This document shows positions 7,882 to 15,738 of a DNA stretch of 33,262 nt, piece by piece. How positions within the stretch are numbered: position 1 is the stretch's first letter; each line of letters begins with the position of its first letter. The position numbers and the translations under genes were made by a program. Under the pieces are notes generated by a model, which saw nothing but the letters and a program-made list of their open reading frames with translations, did no database searches and was not told the origin of the DNA. Origin of the DNA: an uncultured Sutterella sp. (GTDB lineage: Bacteria; Pseudomonadota; Gammaproteobacteria; Burkholderiales; Burkholderiaceae_F); contig CAAECY010000132.1 in the NCBI GenBank assembly GCA_900754475.1, positions 1-33,262 on the forward strand. The letters are read 5' to 3'.

Positions 7882-10800
7882 ATGAAATCCCCTACCCCCA
7901 AGTTTGCCGCCGCGACCCTCAGCCGGGCCCTCGCCGCGGCGCTTACCGTTATGGCCGGCACCGCCTCGGCGGGCTTCGTTGACGTTCTTCCCGAAGCGAC
8001 GAGCGACAACACCGTCGTTCTCAAAAAGAGCGGCTACACGATTAACGGCGTCGAAACGCCGGTCAACAACTAGTCCTACGCGACCGTTGCGGGCGGCTAT
8101 TCGGATGGGAACGCCGTCGTTTCGAACAACATCGTGACGATCGATGACGCCTCGATGGCCCGCTCGAGTGCCGACAAGCTCTACGGCGGCTACAGTCAGT
8201 CGGGCCTTGTGACGGGCAACAGCCTCACGATCAACGGCGGCTACACGGGCCAGAATTCTTTCGGCGTTACCTTCACGCTCCGAGGCGCCGCCTCGGTGAC
8301 GGGCGACGTCGTCGGCAACTCCCTCACGATCAAAAAGATGCTCATCGGCTCGAGCGGACTTACGGTCGGCCACGAAAGCCTCTCGGGGCGCGTGGCCGAG
8401 AACGACGTCGTTCTTGAAAGCGTGATCATCAACAAAACCCCCACCTATGTGGGCTCCTATGCGGGCTCGGGGCCCGCCGAACGCAACACCCTCACCGTGC
8501 GCGGCACGAAGAGCCCCTACGGCGGTGAAGGGAGCGAACTGCCGACCCGTATCGACCGCGCCTATGCCGTGAAGGCCGGGAACCTCGCCCGCGACAACGT
8601 CGCCACTCTCGAAGACTGGTCCTATGTCGGCGAATTCGGCGCCGCACTCGTGGGTTCGGGTCTTGCCGAAGGGAACGAAGTGCACCTCAAAGGCAAGCAC
8701 GTCCGCGTGCAGCTCGTCTACGGCGTTCAGGCTTCGACCGACGCCGAAGCGAACCGCAACAGCGTTTTCCTTGAGTCGGGTCCCCGCACGGACGACGCCG
8801 ACGCGCTTTATTTCCTTCCCTACGGTTCGCTCACGGGTGCTCAGACCGAAAACGGCAATGCCGCCGAAAATCAAGTGGGCGTGACGGGCGACATCTACGG
8901 GGCACGCTCCCTGAAGGGGAACGTCCGTTCGAACCTCGTGCGCATTGCGGACGCGGGCGGCGTTGACAGCGGCCTGTTCGTGGGCGGCTACTCGGCCGAA
9001 GGAACGGACTCGGAGAATCGCGTCCTCATCGAAGAGGGCACCCTCAACGGGACCCTTGCGGGCGGTCAGACCTCTTCGGGTACTGCCTCGGGCAACATCG
9101 TCGAAATGAAGGGCGGCAAAATCGACGGTACCGTCTACGCGCGCTACGTGAGCAACGGCCTTGCGAACGGCAGCACCGACCACTCGAAGAGCGTCGGGAA
9201 CCGCATCGTTTTGAAGGGCGGCAAGTCGGGTCAGCCCGACCTCTCCGAAACGCGCTTTGCCGCGACGAACGTTTCCTTCGAACTCGCTCCCCCTCCGGGC
9301 GACTGCACCTCGGAGGGTACGTGTCACGACGGCGTCATCGAAGTGCCCGACGACGAACCGATCCCGGGCGATCCGCCCGCGGGCGCGGCCGGTGCCGTTG
9401 CGGCGATGCCCGCCGTTGCAGCTCTCCCTGCCGAAGCGATGCCTCGTGTAGCCTCGCCTCGCGCCGTTTCCGCGGCTGAGACGGGGTCGACCCTCGAAAT
9501 CGACGGCTTCTCGGGCTCGGTCCTCTCGGTCTCGGACTTCGAACGGATCGACTTCACGAACGTCCTCTACACGGACGGGTCCGCTGATCGGCCGATCCTG
9601 ACGATCCTCGACTCCGAGAACAGCAACACGGCCGACACCTGGGTTTCCGTGTCGCGCATCACGCTTGAGGGCGGTACGGATCTCGCGAACCTCAAAACGC
9701 TCAAGTTGATTGAAGTCGCGAACGCGCCCGAAACGACCTTCAAGTACGACGAATCGAAGGTGTTTGACATCTATCAGGGCGCGGGCGTCGTTGCCCAAGG
9801 ATCGCTCGTCGCGTCCGTCACGGACGGCGTCGGCGTGGGCGCTCCCAACGTGCCCCCCGAACCCGACCCCAACCCCGACGACGGAGATCAGGACGGTATG
9901 GGCGACAACGGTTCGACGGACAATCCCGGCACGGGCGGCGGAGACGATTCCGGCAACTCCGGCGGCGGCAACACCGATTCGGGCGGCTCGGACGGCGGCA
10001 ACGACGGCGCGGGCGACAACGGCTCTACGGACAACCCCGGCACGGGTGACGGAGGCGGCTCCGGCAATGAAAACCCCGATTCGGGCAACGGCGATGAAGA
10101 ACCGAACAACCCCGAAACGCCCGAACAACCCGAAGAGCCCGACAACCCCGGAACGGACGACGGTTCGGGTGACAACTCGGGCGGATCGGGCGGCATCGAC
10201 GTTGACGTCGACAACGTTCGCATGAATCCCCAGATGCGGCTCGTGGCGCGCACGCGCGCCGCGTCGGTGGCGTTTGCAAACACGGGCGCCGAACTCGTCT
10301 CCGAGAAGCTCTCCGCGCTTCGTGCCGAAACCCGCGAAGGCGGTCACTTCTTCGGCGGCATTTACGGCAAGCGCGAGAAGTTCCAAGTCGCAAGCGACCT
10401 CGACATCAAGGGCTACAGCGCGATCGTGGGTGCGGGCTGGCGCAGCCGCGCGTCCTTTGCGGACGTGACGGGGGCGCTCTTTTACGAACACGGCAAGGGC
10501 GACTACACGACCGAAAACACCTTTGCCGGGCAGAGCTTCGACGGCACGGGGTCGCTCCGCACGAACGGCGGCGGCGCCGCGTTGCGCTTCGACTTCGAAA
10601 ACGGCACGCACGCGTCCGCCTCGATTCGCATCGGGGACCTCAACACCTCCATGGACAACGTCCTCATGGACGGTATGGATCGCGTCTGGGTTAAGACGTC
10701 TCGAGCACGTACTACGGTCTCACGACCGAAATCGGGCACGAATGGGCGCTCTCGCACGAGATGCGTCTCGAAGGTTATGCCGCCTACGGTTACACCTACG

Positions 10801-11144
10801 TTGAGTCGGCCGACTTCTCGATCGGAAAGGAAAAGTTCGAATTCGACGCCGTTTCGAGCCTTCGCCTGAAGGCGGGCGCCCGCGTTCACTATGTCGTTAG
10901 CGAAACGAGCCGCATCATGGCGGGTCTTTCCTACGAGCACGAATTGGACGGCAAGACCGCCTTGCGCACGGGTTCGATTGAAGCCGAGGGCGAAAACATC
11001 AAGGGCGGCACGTTCGGTGCGGAAACGGGCCTCTCCTTTGCGCCCTCGTCCTCCTCGAACTGGACGATCGACGCGACCGCGCGCGCCTTCGCGGGCGAAC
11101 GTCAGGGGGTCTCCGGGACGATCCAGTCGACCTGGCGCTTCTGA
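7882..11144 (+). pseudogene. autotransporter (type Va) interrupted by TAG and a frameshift
   Basis: ATG at 7882 with CCGGAG upstream. The signal peptide ends near TASA. Codon 64 is TAG (8071-8073), and the same frame then continues (SYATVAGGYSDGN) through a passenger of repeated Gly/Asn-rich beta-helix units of the form GGxSxxGxAxxNxVxIxGG. An Asp/Gly/Asn/Pro-rich linker (about 9855-10200) follows, then the autotransporter barrel (from about 10220). At about 10699-10701 one base is missing: the frame of VWVKTS switches to that of STYYGLTTEIGHEW, which runs to the final strand STWRF-stop at 11142-11144. Restoring both sites would give about 1087 aa. As sequenced, no full-length exported protein can be made unless TAG is suppressed and the frame shifts. 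Options are a recent pseudogene, a phase-off allele, or sequence error. Confidence 0.85.
9898..10052 (+). repeat. direct repeat in autotransporter linker
   Basis: Two copies of a unit encoding GDNGSTDNPGTG (at about 9901 and 10015, 114 bp apart) differ only at a few third positions, within a GGC/AAC/GAC-rich low-complexity stretch. The linker between passenger and barrel therefore probably varies in length by repeat slippage. Confidence 0.75.
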
Positions 11145-11241
11145 TGAGTCGGATGCGTTCTTGAGGGGATCTTCGTCGGGGATTCGGTCGGTCGGAAACC
11201 GCCCGTTCCCGACGGCACCCAAGATGCTCCGCCAAACAGCC

Positions 11242-11280
11242 TTCGGCCGGCACGGGCAACCGTGACCGGCCGAATTCGTT
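11242..11280 (+). terminator. hairpin downstream of autotransporter
   Basis: TTCGGCCGG+CACGG pairs with CCGTG+CCGGCCGAA (one bulged A), loop GCAA. The following sequence is only moderately T-rich (TTCGTTTCGG). It lies about 100 bp after the autotransporter stop and is probably its terminator. Confidence 0.55.
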
Positions 11281-11460
11281 TCGGGGGAAGCGAACGATCG
11301 AAGTCTCTTCCTCCCGCCGTCCTTCGTTCTCCCTCTCCGTCTCAATCAGCTGCAGCCTCGGCCTGAAGGCTTGGGGCGACTCCTCTGCTTGGAAGCCTTG
11401 CAGGCTTCGTCGCAGGTGCGACCGCCTCCGTGCGGTCGGCAGTTCTCTGACCGCCGGCCG

Positions 11461-11490
11461 TGAAAAAGCCCGCAACGCGTGCGGGCTTCT
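11461..11490 (-). terminator. intrinsic terminator of DUF945-like gene
   Basis: Arms AAGCCCGC (11466-11473) and GCGGGCTT (11481-11488). On the minus strand the stem is followed by TTTTTCA, and it starts about 25 bp after the stop of the minus-strand gene at 11515. Confidence 0.85.
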
Positions 11491-11514
11491 CGGTCCCAGG
11501 AGGTGTTCGGGCGG

Positions 11515-13056
11515 TCAGTGCCCGACAAACCCTTCGGGCGTTGCCTCGTAGGCCTTTTTGACTTCCCAGGAGAAGTTCCGACCGTTGAGGGTGGCCCCAC
11601 GGCGGACGTCACCCCGGAAGTCGACCGTCCACACGCGACCGTCCTCCGTCTTCTTTTCAACGAGGAAGCGGCGCATCGTCGGAGCGATGCCGCGGCGCTT
11701 GCCGGACAAAAGCGTCTCGATGCTTTCGAGCACCTCTTCGGGCATTTCGGCGGTGAGGCTCCAGGTGAGGTCGGGGGTCGTCTCGCGGGCGCTCTCAAAG
11801 GCGCGTCGACGACGCTCCGCACGCTCGTGCGGGGTTTCGTTTTCAAGTGCTTCGGAATCGGTTCGACCGGACGCGGCATCGGCAGAAGCGGTCGACGCGG
11901 TCTTCTTAGGCGTCAGATTCCCCGAGAAGTGCGCGGTCGCGGTGGTTTTCTTCCCTTCAGCGATAAAGGAAAGGTCGTCGAGGTGGAAGCTTACGGTTCC
12001 CGCTTTGCGGAATTCCCGTTCGATCTGATCTTCGTCGAGCGTTTCGAAAAGGTCCACCGGCACGTTTTCGGCGCGGGAATTCATTTGGATTTGCGCCGCG
12101 CCGAATCCGAGCTCGTTCCCGTCTTCGGGCGTGATACGAAGCGACGCCGCACGGGCCGAGACCGCATAGTCGCCGTCGAGCGTTTCCGTGTGATTTTCGT
12201 AGTCGTCCGCGTGATCGCGCAGCGTTTCCTTCGGGCGCTTCGAGACGCGTTGATAGAGGTCGTCGAAAACGACGTTCAAGTGCCCTCTCGGATCGAACTG
12301 ATCGAATTCGACGCGCGAAAGCACGCCTTCGGACTCCGACATGAACCATTCGCGATCCACGCGCTCGAAAGGCTGCGGGAGGTACGTGTTGCGGAATTCT
12401 CCCCCGCGAAGGAAGAGCGAGAGGCGATTGCGGGCGGGGTCGAAGGCCGTGAGGTGCAGGTCGTCGAAGAACGTTTCCAGGGTCACGGGGCCCGAGGCGC
12501 CCGCCTTCACGAGAATGCGAACGGGCGAGGTGGCGGAGGCGTGCAGGTCGATCGGCCCCACGCCCGCTTCGTTGGCGTTCACCTGCACGTCGAAGGGCGA
12601 GAGTTCCGCTTCGAGCGTGAGGTCCTTCGAAAGGAAGCCCGTCTTGTATTCGATCGACAGATGGGGGCGAATCCCCTTCAAGAGGCTGTACAGCGTTGCC
12701 GAAGCCCCCGTCGAATTGAGTGCGTGGATCTCGCCCGAGAGCCCGAGAATGCCGAAGTGGGCGACGATGTCGAATTCGAACGTCACGGGCATGGCGGTAG
12801 GGTCGTCCGGAGACCAGACACTCGAGCCTATGGTGACGCTCGCGCGGTCGCGCCAGGTGAAAAGCCCGCGCTCGCGCGGCTCCGTCGTCACGATGAAGGA
12901 CGCGGCAACGGCACCCGGTTCCGCAAGGGCCGTCAACAGCATCGACTGAACGGACTTCTGGTAGATCACGAGACCCGTCACGGCCCCGGTCGCGAGAATA
13001 ACGATCGTCCCCGCGAGCGCCGAGTGACGTTTTAAAAATTCAATCGTGGTACGCAC
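11515..13056 (-). CDS. DUF945/YdgA-like membrane-anchored protein
   Basis: 513 aa from a GTG with a strong ribosome site (GGGGGAG). One N-terminal membrane anchor (about residues 13-32) is followed by a long, beta-rich extracytoplasmic region. The early signature 'TTEPRERGLFTWRDRASVTIG' followed by a field of amphipathic strands matches the plan of the YdgA/DUF945 family, whose members are about 500 aa and are anchored in the inner membrane facing the periplasm; their function is poorly known. A Lys/Ala/Ser-rich insertion near residues 385-420 is probably a disordered linker. It is followed by a T-tailed terminator, so it looks monocistronic or the last gene after the small protein at 13131-13565. 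The family call is by pattern only. Confidence 0.65.
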   Translation of the reverse strand: MRTTIEFLKRHSALAGTIVILATGAVTGLVIYQKSVQSMLLTALAEPGAVAASFIVTTEPRERGLFTWRDRASVTIGSSVWSPDDPTAMPVTFEFDIVAHFGILGLSGEIHALNSTGASATLYSLLKGIRPHLSIEYKTGFLSKDLTLEAELSPFDVQVNANEAGVGPIDLHASATSPVRILVKAGASGPVTLETFFDDLHLTAFDPARNRLSLFLRGGEFRNTYLPQPFERVDREWFMSESEGVLSRVEFDQFDPRGHLNVVFDDLYQRVSKRPKETLRDHADDYENHTETLDGDYAVSARAASLRITPEDGNELGFGAAQIQMNSRAENVPVDLFETLDEDQIEREFRKAGTVSFHLDDLSFIAEGKKTTATAHFSGNLTPKKTASTASADAASGRTDSEALENETPHERAERRRRAFESARETTPDLTWSLTAEMPEEVLESIETLLSGKRRGIAPTMRRFLVEKKTEDGRVWTVDFRGDVRRGATLNGRNFSWEVKKAYEATPEGFVGH

Positions 13057-13130
13057 GGCGGCTCCCCCCTCTTCTCAAATCCCGCATCCTCAAGCCGTTG
13101 CGGCATAACGGCGCAAAGGACGCTCGGACG

Positions 13131-13565
13131 TCAGATGCGCGCCGAGGAAGGAAGCATGTCGTTCACGGCCGCGCAGTCTTCATTGAGACCGAGTTCGCGC
13201 AGCACCAGCGCTTCGAAGCGCAACACGCGAATGCGCGCGAGCTGCGGAAGGATGGTTTCGAGCGCGGGCGGCATCGGAACGTCGGGGGCGGGCAACATCC
13301 CGATCGCTTCCTGAAGAATCGCTTCCGATTCGGGGGTCTTGTCCCAGAAGCGCGTCTCGAGAATGTGGCGCGCATCCTTCAAGTGCTTGAGCGCTTCCAT
13401 GTTGCGACCTTCGCGAAAACGCACGATCGCACGATAGGACGCCACCGCCGCCGAGCGGCAGGGGTCGTTGTCGGGACCGAGAAGCGCGATGGCGCCCGAC
13501 GTGTCGCCCGTCGAGAGCGCGAGAACGACGTCGGAAAGAAGAGCGCGGGGAAGCTGATTGGTCAT
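13131..13565 (-). CDS. small TPR-like hypothetical protein
   Basis: 144 aa from the ATG at 13565 (MTNQLPRALLSDVV). Mostly helical, with TPR-like spacing in AVASYRAIVRFREGRNMEALKHLKDARHIL and a second helical half ending in LRELGLNEDCAAVNDMLPSSARI. No catalytic motif, signal peptide or membrane segment. I do not recognise the family. The longer frame reaching 13844 is rejected because the upstream part has non-coding character. It lies 74 bp upstream of the DUF945-like gene on the same strand. An 18-bp palindrome sits about 52-70 bp upstream of the start. Confidence 0.6.
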   Translation of the reverse strand: MTNQLPRALLSDVVLALSTGDTSGAIALLGPDNDPCRSAAVASYRAIVRFREGRNMEALKHLKDARHILETRFWDKTPESEAILQEAIGMLPAPDVPMPPALETILPQLARIRVLRFEALVLRELGLNEDCAAVNDMLPSSARI

Positions 13566-13616
13566 GGAAGACTCGTCGTGGTGAGCTCCCGTGAGAAAAG
13601 CGCGGTCGGCCGGCGT

Positions 13617-13634
13617 CGGAAGCTTAAGCTTCCG
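13617..13634. promoter_or_regulatory. perfect 18-bp palindrome CGGAAGCTTAAGCTTCCG
   Basis: Exactly self-complementary with no spacer, in the upstream region of the small TPR-like gene. An AT centre flanked by GC arms and zero spacer suits a dimeric regulator site. No T-run follows. Confidence 0.5.
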
Positions 13635-13824
13635 GAGGTCGTTCCCGACGTTTCCCTCGCGAGAGCGGTAAAAACAGGTTGGGAACATTATGCCGAAGGC
13701 GCGCCGAACCGTCGAACGGGCGTTCCCCGGATCGATTGCAAACGGCGGGTTCGACTTGTAAAGGTTTTTGTCCGTTGAAGACCCGCGACCTTCCCGCTCG
13801 GAAGAACATCTACCTTCGAATGTA

Positions 13825-13861
13825 GACAAAACCCCGAAACGCACGGTGCGCTCCGGGGTCG
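13825..13861 (-). terminator. probable endA terminator
   Basis: On the minus strand ACCCCG pairs with CGGGGT around an inner GC-rich stem-loop and is followed by TTTTGT. It is about 110 bp downstream of the endA stop. Confidence 0.6.
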
Positions 13862-13972
13862 ATAGTTTTCCGGTACGGAGGACATAGAGTCGCGGGCGAA
13901 CCGTCCGACGGCGGGTCCTACGGCCCGACTGCGGCTCGGGCGTCGCGCCTCATCCTCCTCCGAGCTCTCCGA

Positions 13973-14722
13973 TCAGAGACCCGCCTTTTCGCAGGCCTTC
14001 GCGACGATCTCGTTGCGGTTCTTCTGGATTTTCTCGATGCGGCGGGCGCGTTCGCACTCCCACGCGTCCACCGGGTACATCTTGTCCCAGGCGTCCATCA
14101 GCTGCTTTTGCTGGCGCGACATGTTGAATTCCTTATACGCGGCGTCCATGTACTTGTACGTGCGCGCGATCACGCCGCGGGCGGATTCGGGGGGCTCGAC
14201 CGTGTTCCCTTCGATCTTCATCTGGCACGTACCGAAGTCGGACTTCTCACCGGGGAGCATGCCGAAATTGAGGTTCGAACGCAGCGCATTCACCGAGCCG
14301 ATCGCGGGATAGAGGTTGTACATGTCCGCCTGCATGTGGCGGTAGGTCATGTTGACCTTCTCGGCGCAGCGGCGGCCCTTGAAGTCCTTCCCCTTCGAGT
14401 CGACGCAGTCGGGGTGGCCGTTACGCCACTCGGGGAACGCGCGCCCGAAGTTTTCGGCGGGGACCACGTGCTCCCACTCGATGCGGTGCGAGCGCTTTTC
14501 GTGCTTCGTCGTCGTGAAGCCTTCGGGGAGCGTGATGTTCTTTTTCTTATCGAACTTGGCGTTGCAGTAAATCGTAATACGATGGTCGGGATAGACTTGA
14601 CGCTCCAAAAGTTTCTTCGCTTCGTTGAAAGAATCGATGGTCGTATTCTGCGCAAAAACGGCCCCTGCAAACGCAAAGAGACCGAGAGCGGCACATGCAA
14701 TTTTTTTTCGATCGGTAAACAT
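13973..14722 (-). CDS. endA: periplasmic endonuclease I
   Basis: 249 aa. A signal peptide (about 1-24, AVFA) is followed by the EndA/NucM beta-beta-alpha metal nuclease fold. Diagnostic blocks are RIEWEHVVPAENFG (H85, the general base) and RHMQADMYNLYPAIGSVNALRSN with LNFG (about 128-154), which holds the Mg-binding Asn. EndA cleaves double-stranded DNA in the periplasm. Cysteines at 106 and 119 could form a stabilising disulfide. It is transcribed away from the H-NS-like gene. The ribosome site is poor (CCAAAGTT before ATG). Identification is firm. Confidence 0.93.
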   Translation of the reverse strand: MFTDRKKIACAALGLFAFAGAVFAQNTTIDSFNEAKKLLERQVYPDHRITIYCNAKFDKKKNITLPEGFTTTKHEKRSHRIEWEHVVPAENFGRAFPEWRNGHPDCVDSKGKDFKGRRCAEKVNMTYRHMQADMYNLYPAIGSVNALRSNLNFGMLPGEKSDFGTCQMKIEGNTVEPPESARGVIARTYKYMDAAYKEFNMSRQQKQLMDAWDKMYPVDAWECERARRIEKIQKNRNEIVAKACEKAGL

Positions 14723-15049
14723 AACTTTGGATATAATTCGGTGTGTCAGGGAGCGTATTTCACGAAAAGCACTCGGAAAAAGCGAACCTCCGTTCGCGTT
14801 TTCAAGTGTTGCGTTTCGCGGAAAACGCCGTTCGGCGTAAGCCCGAAAACTTCGGGCCGTCGGACACGAATGCCTCGGACGTACGGCGACACGCGCGGGA
14901 GCGTACCTGCCGCAAGAGCCCGAAGAATCGAGCTTTGCGGTCGGGGCGCACCCGAAACGAACTCAGTGTACCCGATTGCCGTCCGAACGTTCGGCCCTCG
15001 GATTTCTTCCCTTATCATCCGAAAACCCCGTTACAAAGAGGATCCTTTT
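14723..15049. other. endA / H-NS divergent intergenic region with three stems
   Basis: 327 bp. A TATAAT on the plus strand lies at 14732-14737. Three compact stems follow: GCGAAC/GTTCGC (14782-14797, then GTTTTC), ACGCCG/CGGCGT (14825-14838) and GCCCGAA/TTCGGGC (14841-14857). This could be a structured leader or a small RNA upstream of the H-NS-like gene. No -35 box at standard spacing is evident, and no protein-coding frame is convincing. Confidence 0.4.
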
Positions 15050-15352
15050 ATGGCTTCCGACCTTCAGACCGCCCTTGTTGAAATCTCCGAACTCCAGGAT
15101 CAGATTCGCCGCAAGCGCAACCAGATTCACCGCATGGCCGTTCAGGAGTGCCAGCGCCTCATCAACCAGGCCGAAATCCGCCCCGACGAACTCGTCTTCG
15201 CGCTCCCGCCCCTGAAGGCGAAGACCACCGCCGCCAAGTACGTCGGCCCCAACGGCGAAGTCTGGTCGGGCCGCGGCCGTACGCCCGAGTGGCTCCGTCT
15301 CCTCGTCGACGCCGGCCACGACATCCAGGAATTCCGCCGCGTCGAGGAATAA
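15050..15352 (+). CDS. H-NS family nucleoid-associated protein
   Basis: 100 aa from the ATG at 15050 with AGAGGA upstream. An N-terminal coiled-coil oligomerisation segment (about 5-40, LVEISELQDQIRRKRNQI) is joined to a C-terminal DNA-binding core at about 65-98: YVGPNGEVWSGRGRTPEWL. This matches the H-NS consensus GxTWSGRGRxPxWL found in proteobacterial H-NS-like proteins, which bind AT-rich DNA and silence genes. A longer frame running in from upstream is rejected because the start here has the ribosome site and family N-terminus. It is probably monocistronic, since a stem follows the stop. Confidence 0.92.
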   Translation: MASDLQTALVEISELQDQIRRKRNQIHRMAVQECQRLINQAEIRPDELVFALPPLKAKTTAAKYVGPNGEVWSGRGRTPEWLRLLVDAGHDIQEFRRVEE

Positions 15353-15738
15353 TCGCGACGAGACGCCGTCACCCGAGGGCACTCCAAAAAGGCCCTTGAG
15401 AACCTCGGTTTTTGCGCATCCATTCATCCCGTTTGCCGTTTGTTTGCAAATGTCGGTGTGAATCGCTGGCGAAAACCGAGGTTTCTTTTCTTCGTTTTTC
15501 GGGTGTCTTTCCGAAAATCTTAAAATAAGGAAACGGAAAACGTTTCCCGATCTCACGGCTGAAAACGCCGATTCCTATCGTTCCGCCCGTCCACTCCCAC
15601 GAACCACCGTCGGTCGTGCCCCTCATCGCAAATCTCCGCCGTTGTACACTTTCCCGACCACGCAGCGCGCCGTTCGGTGACCGGTTAGCCCGGCCCGAGC
15701 GCCCTGCTCCCATCGTCAATGCTTTCGCAGCCCTTCCC
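15353..15738. other. spacer between H-NS-like gene and mazG-like gene
   Basis: No gene is supported. The left part holds the long inverted repeat at 15401-15483. The right part is probably the promoter region of the mazG-like gene, but I cannot name boxes. Confidence 0.4.
15401..15483. repeat. 12-bp inverted repeat with 59-nt spacer
   Basis: AACCTCGGTTTT at 15401-15412 and its exact complement AAAACCGAGGTT at 15472-15483, followed by a pyrimidine run (TCTTTTCTTC). It could be an extended terminator of the H-NS-like gene or the outer stem of a small structured RNA. Confidence 0.55.

Larger units (their letters stand above)
11145..11514. other. convergent intergenic region with several hairpins
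   Basis: No gene is supported. Besides the two terminators at 11242-11280 and 11461-11490 it holds stems at 11392-11408 (GAAGCC/GGCTTC) and 11419-11438 (CGACCGC/GCGGTCG). Confidence 0.5.
13566..13972. other. spacer between small TPR-like gene and endA
   Basis: No gene supported. It contains the 18-bp palindrome at 13617-13634, the probable endA terminator at 13825-13861, and a further weak stem at 13922-13941 (GCCCGA/TCGGGC). Confidence 0.5.

Noticed and set aside
7864..10611. A 915-codon minus-strand frame across the autotransporter
   Set aside because: The plus strand shows signal peptide, beta-helix repeats and barrel; the minus frame is Arg/Val/Ala-rich shadow sequence.
13566..13844. 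N-terminal extension of the small TPR-like protein
   Set aside because: The extension is Arg/Ser-rich with no family features and contains the perfect palindrome, which better fits a regulatory region.
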